This document shows positions 59,833 to 64,000 of a stretch of DNA of 64,000 nt, piece by piece. Each line of letters opens with the position of its first letter. Within the stretch, counting starts at the first letter, position 1. The translations under genes and the position numbers were made by a program. The stretch is from Berkiella_A sp050252335 (lineage in GTDB: Bacteria; Pseudomonadota; Gammaproteobacteria; Berkiellales; Berkiellaceae): the NCBI GenBank assembly GCA_050252335.1, contig JBFWLB010000007.1, positions 1 to 64,000 of the forward strand, in the 5' to 3' direction. The notes under the pieces are model-generated. The model was not told the origin of the DNA, did no database searches, and was given only the letters and a program-made list of their open reading frames with translations.

Positions 59833-62442
59833 TTAGTGAGTCGCTTTAAGCTTGGCTTCTATCCACTCAGGAGCAGATACCAAGGCAGCCTCTAAGCACT
59901 CAGGCTTGCTTCCGCCTGCCTGCGCCATATCTGGACGCCCCCCGCCAGAACCACCCACTTGAGCTGCTAAATGTCCAATAAGCTCACCTGCTGATATTTT
60001 TTGCGTACAATCCTTCGTAATACCAACAATGAGCTGGACTTTAGCATCTGAAACCGTTGCAAGCACAACAATACCGGATTTGATTTTATTTTTTAAATCA
60101 TCTACCAATTGCCGCATCAGCTTAGGATCTACACCCTCTAATTTTTTTATCAGTACTTTCATACCCTGAATTGTTTGCGCATCACTCAACAAATCACCAC
60201 CGGATTGTGAAGCCAATTTATGTTTCAGGCGTTCATTCTCTTTTTCGATTGTTTTCAAACGTGCAAGTAAATCATTTGATTTTTGCAAAATATTTTCATC
60301 ATCTGCTTTAAAGCTCTCTTGCAACGCCACTAAGGTACTTTGCTTATTCTTCAAATAATTCAAAGCACCAAAGCCAGTAAGTGCCTCAATACGGCGCACA
60401 CCTGCTGCAATACCCAACTCTTGCACAATCACGAAAAGGCCAATATCTCCTGTTCGCTCAACATGTGTACCACCACATAATTCAATGGAAAAATCTCCGC
60501 CCATTGAAAGTACACGTACTGTCTTGCCATATTTTTCACCAAAGAGTGCCATAACGCCTTTTTGGATAGCATCATCAAAAGCCATTTCTTCTATGATAAC
60601 AGGAGTATTTTCCAAAATCTTTTCATTTACAAGTAGCTCAATCTGCTTTAACTGTTCTGCGCTCACCCCTTCCGTATGAGAAAAGTCAAAACGAAGGCGA
60701 TCAGCACTTACCAATGAGCCTTTTTGAGTAACGTGGGTTCCTAAAATTCTTCTCAAAGCGGCATGTAATAAATGTGTTGCAGAATGATTACGACGCGTCG
60801 GCTGCCTGGTTGCTTTATTGACTTTGGCGACCACTGGCATTTCTTGACTAAGCACACCTTGTCGCACAACACCTAAATGCAAAATAGCTTGTTGTGATTT
60901 TTGCGTGTCACGTACTTCAAAACTACCGCCGGCAAAAGTAATTTCTCCGTGATCACCTGCTTGTCCACCTGATTCTGCATAAAAAGGTGATATAGGCAAT
61001 AATACAATACCTTCTTTACCTTCTTCTAAGCGCGTGACCACTTTGCCTTCATGTACTAACTTCAATACTTGCGTTTTTTCTTCTAAAGTTGTGTAACCCG
61101 TAAAGGTTGTTTTATCCTCAAAACTTAATTGCGTATTGTAATCCACGGAGAATTGACTGCTTGCACGTGCCCGTTCTTTTTGAGCAATCATTAAAGCGTC
61201 AAAACCTTGCATATCAATTGCAACATTCTTTTCTCTTGCAACATCGGCCGTTAAATCAATAGGAAAACCATAGGTATCATAAAGCTTAAAAGCAAGCTCA
61301 CCTGGAATCACACCATTTTCGCATTCATTCATGCCTGCTTCTAATATCTTTAGGCCTTGTTCAAGCGTTTTCTCAAACTGTTCTTCTTCACGTAACACTA
61401 TTTTTTCAATTTGTGAGCGCTGTTCAATCAATGCAGGATAAGCGTCGCCCATTAATTCGCACAATGTAACAACCATTTTGTAAAAGAATGGTTGTTTCGC
61501 TCCCAGTTGACCACCATGTCGTAATGCACGACGCATAATACGTCTTAATACATAACCTCGACCTTCATTTGAAGGCACAACTCCATCTAAAATTAAAAAG
61601 CAGGTTGCGCGAATATGATCGGCTAAAACCAAGTAACTCTTATGCGCAATCTCATGTTCCGGCAACAACGCATGTGCCCGCTTAATTAATGCTTGGAACA
61701 AATCAATTTCATAATTACTATGCACGCCCTGCATCACAGCAGCCATACGTTCTAAGCCCATACCTGTATCAACCGATGGCTTGGGCAAAGGTGTCATGCT
61801 ACCGTCTTTCGCACGATTAAATTGCATGAAAACTAAATTCCAAATTTCAATATAACGATCGCCATCTGCATCTTCACTCCCTGGAGGACCGCCAGGCACA
61901 TGGGAACCATGATCGTAAAATATTTCTGTACAAGGCCCACAAGGACCTGTATCACCCATTGCCCAAAAATTATCTTTTTCCCCACAACGAGAAAACCGCT
62001 TGGGATCGATTTTTACATCATTTAGCCAAATGTCCTCTGCTTCGGCATCTTCCCTAAATATAGACACCCATAGTTTCTCTGGGGGAATTTTGAGTTCTTT
62101 GGTTATAAAATTCCAAGCAAAGTGAATAGCCTCTTTTTTGAAATAAGCCCCAAAACTGAAATTGCCCAGCATTTCAAAGAAGGTATGATGGCGCGCTGTA
62201 TAGCCCACATTGTCCAGGTCGTTATGTTTACCGCCTGCTCTTACACAACGCTGACTACTCGTGGCTTTCGTATAGTCCCGCTTATCTTGCCCTAAAAAAA
62301 CATCTTTAAACTGCACCATACCCGCATTGGTAAACAACAAAGTTTCATCATTATGGGGTATCAATGAACTACTGGGCACAACGGTATGACCATTTTTTGC
62401 AAAGTAATCTAAAAATGCTGCTCTTAAGGCACTTAACTTCAT
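59833..62442 (-). CDS. alaS: Alanyl-tRNA synthetase
   Basis: Charges tRNA-Ala. It has the class II catalytic core (FLDYFAKNGHTVVPSSSLIP, FTNAGMVQFKDVFLG), the editing domain with HSATHLLHAAL and ELCGGTHV, and a C-terminal C-Ala/DHHA1 domain with GGSGGGRPDMAQAGG. 869 aa from the ATG at 62440-62442, preceded by AGGTGA; the frame extends upstream 18 codons with a weaker start. Also needed to charge tmRNA. Located between recX and lysC, the usual order. Confidence 0.96.
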   Translation of the reverse strand: MKLSALRAAFLDYFAKNGHTVVPSSSLIPHNDETLLFTNAGMVQFKDVFLGQDKRDYTKATSSQRCVRAGGKHNDLDNVGYTARHHTFFEMLGNFSFGAYFKKEAIHFAWNFITKELKIPPEKLWVSIFREDAEAEDIWLNDVKIDPKRFSRCGEKDNFWAMGDTGPCGPCTEIFYDHGSHVPGGPPGSEDADGDRYIEIWNLVFMQFNRAKDGSMTPLPKPSVDTGMGLERMAAVMQGVHSNYEIDLFQALIKRAHALLPEHEIAHKSYLVLADHIRATCFLILDGVVPSNEGRGYVLRRIMRRALRHGGQLGAKQPFFYKMVVTLCELMGDAYPALIEQRSQIEKIVLREEEQFEKTLEQGLKILEAGMNECENGVIPGELAFKLYDTYGFPIDLTADVAREKNVAIDMQGFDALMIAQKERARASSQFSVDYNTQLSFEDKTTFTGYTTLEEKTQVLKLVHEGKVVTRLEEGKEGIVLLPISPFYAESGGQAGDHGEITFAGGSFEVRDTQKSQQAILHLGVVRQGVLSQEMPVVAKVNKATRQPTRRNHSATHLLHAALRRILGTHVTQKGSLVSADRLRFDFSHTEGVSAEQLKQIELLVNEKILENTPVIIEEMAFDDAIQKGVMALFGEKYGKTVRVLSMGGDFSIELCGGTHVERTGDIGLFVIVQELGIAAGVRRIEALTGFGALNYLKNKQSTLVALQESFKADDENILQKSNDLLARLKTIEKENERLKHKLASQSGGDLLSDAQTIQGMKVLIKKLEGVDPKLMRQLVDDLKNKIKSGIVVLATVSDAKVQLIVGITKDCTQKISAGELIGHLAAQVGGSGGGRPDMAQAGGSKPECLEAALVSAPEWIEAKLKATH

Positions 62443-62603
62443 TTGTTCACCTAAAATTTCGAGTACTGTTTGTTTAATGTAACTATCGTTATGCAAAAAC
62501 GATATAGTCTTCTCACATGAATCTTAGGGGGTGTTGTCTTCGCCCTCTCGCAATCCTCATGTACTTCTATTACATTCCGGTTGCTCGAGGCTTGACGCCT
62601 ACC

Positions 62604-63044
62604 CTACAATTCATGTGCTGTGACTATATGTTCCGGTAAAAATCCACGTTGAATTAAAAATCGATATTGCTTGCTTTGCTCTTGCATGTTTTGGGGTTTA
62701 TCTTCACCAAAACGTTTTGTTTTTGCTTGTTGGGCAACTTGAACCCAATCGATTATCTGCCAATCTTCATCTTTCTCAATTTCTCTTTGAGCAATACCAT
62801 GCCGTTGTAATTCTGCAATAATTTTAAGAGGGCCAACGCCTCGTTGACTTCTCGTACGGACAATACTACCAATAAATCGAGACTCACTGAGTAAATCTTC
62901 TTGCTCAAGTACGTCTAACACTGCGTTAATGGCCATATGATCAAAACCACGTAAAGCTAGCTTTTGAGCTAAGTCACGACGCGAATGCTCGCGTCGTGCT
63001 AATAGCCGAATTGCCGCTATTTTGACGAGGTTTTTAGGACGCAT
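62604..63044 (-). CDS. recX: RecX regulator of RecA
   Basis: Binds RecA filaments and limits their extension. AIRLLARREHSRRDLAQKLALRGF is the typical first three-helix repeat and ESRFIGSIVRTRSQRGVGPLKIIAELQRHGI the second. 146 aa from ATG 63042-63044, which overlaps the recA stop by 11 bases; a second ATG just before (63047) is equally possible. The long frame reaching to 63182 is a recA shadow. Coupled to recA, as in most gammaproteobacteria. Confidence 0.92.
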   Translation of the reverse strand: MRPKNLVKIAAIRLLARREHSRRDLAQKLALRGFDHMAINAVLDVLEQEDLLSESRFIGSIVRTRSQRGVGPLKIIAELQRHGIAQREIEKDEDWQIIDWVQVAQQAKTKRFGEDKPQNMQEQSKQYRFLIQRGFLPEHIVTAHEL

Positions 63045-64000
63045 CATCCTCGGTCGCTTTTTCTTCCGCTGTTTTCTTACCAACAACACGACGCGCTTCT
63101 TTTTTGAGCGGAGCAATAGCTGCTTTCTCATCCGCCGTTTTAGCCTTCGTTGTTGTAAGAGAATTAGGCAGCAATTGGGCACGAATTTGCTGTTCTATTT
63201 CTTGTGCTAATTGTGGGTTTTCAACAAAATAGGTTTGTGCATTTTCCTTGCCTTGACCAATGCGATTGCCTTTATAGCTGTACCATGCACCTGATTTTTC
63301 AATTAATCCAAGCTTTACACCAAATTCAATGACTTCACCTAAACGTGAAATACCTTGACCATATAAAATTTCAAATTCTGCTTGTTTGAAAGGAGGCGCT
63401 ACTTTATTTTTCACCACTTTAACACGTGTTTCACTGCCTGTTACTTCATCGCCTTTCTTAATTGAACCTGTACGACGAATATCCAAACGAACAGAAGAAT
63501 AAAACTTCAAGGCATTACCGCCGGTTGTGGTTTCTGGGCTACCAAACATCACACCAATTTTCATACGAATTTGGTTAATAAAAATAGCTAATGTATTGGT
63601 ACGCTTGAGATTTCCGGTTAATTTGCGCAAAGCTTGAGACATTAAACGTGCTTGCAAACCAACATGATGGTCACCCATTTCACCTTCGATATCAGCTTTA
63701 GGGGTTAAAGCAGCGACTGAGTCTACAACCAAGACATCAATGCTACCAGAGCGCACCAACATATCTGCAATTTCTAAGGCTTGCTCACCCGTGTCTGGTT
63801 GGGAGATTAATAAATCTTCGAGGTTAACCCCTAATTTTTCAGCATAAACTGGATCCAAAGCATGTTCCGCGTCAATAAAAGCAGCAACCCCACCTCTGCG
63901 TTGACATTCTGCAATGACTTGTAAGGTAAGCGTTGTTTTTCCTGAAGACTCTGGGCCATAGATTTCAACGATTCGGCCACGTGGTAAACCACCCACCCCA
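63034..64000 (-). CDS. recA: Recombinase RecA, 5' end outside the window
   Basis: Strand-exchange ATPase and LexA coprotease. Visible from GVGGLPRGRIVEIYGPESSGKT (Walker A GPESSGKT) through VDSVAALTPKADIEGEMGD, NQIRMKIGVMFGSPETTTGG and the acidic/Lys-rich C-terminus ending ATEDDAS. About 321 residues are present; the first ~40 lie beyond the right edge. Its gene order recA-recX-alaS-lysC-csrA is conserved in relatives. Confidence 0.97.
   Translation of the reverse strand, partial: GVGGLPRGRIVEIYGPESSGKTTLTLQVIAECQRRGGVAAFIDAEHALDPVYAEKLGVNLEDLLISQPDTGEQALEIADMLVRSGSIDVLVVDSVAALTPKADIEGEMGDHHVGLQARLMSQALRKLTGNLKRTNTLAIFINQIRMKIGVMFGSPETTTGGNALKFYSSVRLDIRRTGSIKKGDEVTGSETRVKVVKNKVAPPFKQAEFEILYGQGISRLGEVIEFGVKLGLIEKSGAWYSYKGNRIGQGKENAQTYFVENPQLAQEIEQQIRAQLLPNSLTTTKAKTADEKAAIAPLKKEARRVVGKKTAEEKATEDDAS

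Noticed and set aside
63045..63182. Long Arg/Lys-rich N-terminal extension of RecX
   Set aside because: It is the out-of-frame reading of the recA C-terminal codons; RecX family length fits a start at 63044.
1..64000. CRISPR array
   Set aside because: No series of equal repeats with unique equal-length spacers was seen. The only regular array (22093-22152) has three units of 24 bp and looks like an operator.

Overview
The window comes from an AT-rich gammaproteobacterium. Its core gene content and order (hrcA–grpE; nadK; recN; fur/bamE; ratA–rnfH; smpB; xseB–ispA–dxs; csrA–lysC–alaS–recX–recA) fit Legionellales, the Legionella/Coxiella group. Several genes look like host-interaction proteins: a eukaryotic-type protein kinase, a dual-specificity phosphatase, a Rab-like GTPase-fold protein, a Fic protein, multi-pass unknowns and a cluster of single-TM proteins. 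Degenerate motA/motB fragments point to a host-associated lifestyle with reduced motility. A nucleus-dwelling relative such as Candidatus Berkiella is possible, but that is inference only.

Layout. 1–6.4 kb is housekeeping: grpE start with a sigma-32-like promoter, hrcA, nadK, recN, fur, bamE, rnfH, ratA, smpB. 6.4–8.8 kb holds the kinase and, after a short gap, a divergent phosphatase. 8.8–11.1 kb is a thiamine locus: a TPP riboswitch followed, after an inserted dispersed repeat, by THI5-type HMP-P synthase and THI4-type thiazole synthase, the fungal-style route to both thiamine halves. 11.1–20.2 kb is accessory: small charged proteins, GNAT, methyltransferase, GTPase-like protein, a secreted unknown, MarR–DUF1398–DUF1653, LysR, DUF924 and a two-TM protein. 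20.5–22.2 kb carries a Fic gene with three 24-bp-period repeats upstream.

22.36–35.34 kb is an integrative island at the 3' end of ssrA (tmRNA). It is bounded by an att-like direct repeat of about 70 bp, with a P4-type integrase next to ssrA. It carries hsdR-hsdM-hsdS, two unrecognised genes tightly coupled behind hsdS, a second recombination module (AlpA, HTH/zinc-ribbon protein, tyrosine recombinase) and a HigB-like toxin–antitoxin pair.

35.3–43.4 kb has tmRNA (tag ANDENYAIAA), a 684-aa membrane protein, an aldehyde dehydrogenase, TraX, and three adjacent genes whose products all begin MLDF. The smallest of these ends in an RRSARLAS motif resembling the HMGN nucleosome-binding core. 43.6–53 kb contains manC/algA, an MFS–PlsC fusion, yciA, DUF4286, ftsI-type PBP, upp, DUF445 and a PilZ-like protein. 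53.2–53.9 kb holds motB/motA remnants. 54–64 kb is isoprenoid precursor, folate/queuosine, csrA, lysC, alaS, recX and recA.

At least three families of short dispersed repeats, most ending in a GCGAAGCGAAT-type palindrome, lie in intergenic gaps across the window. All names rest on reading motifs and similarity from memory; no database search was run.
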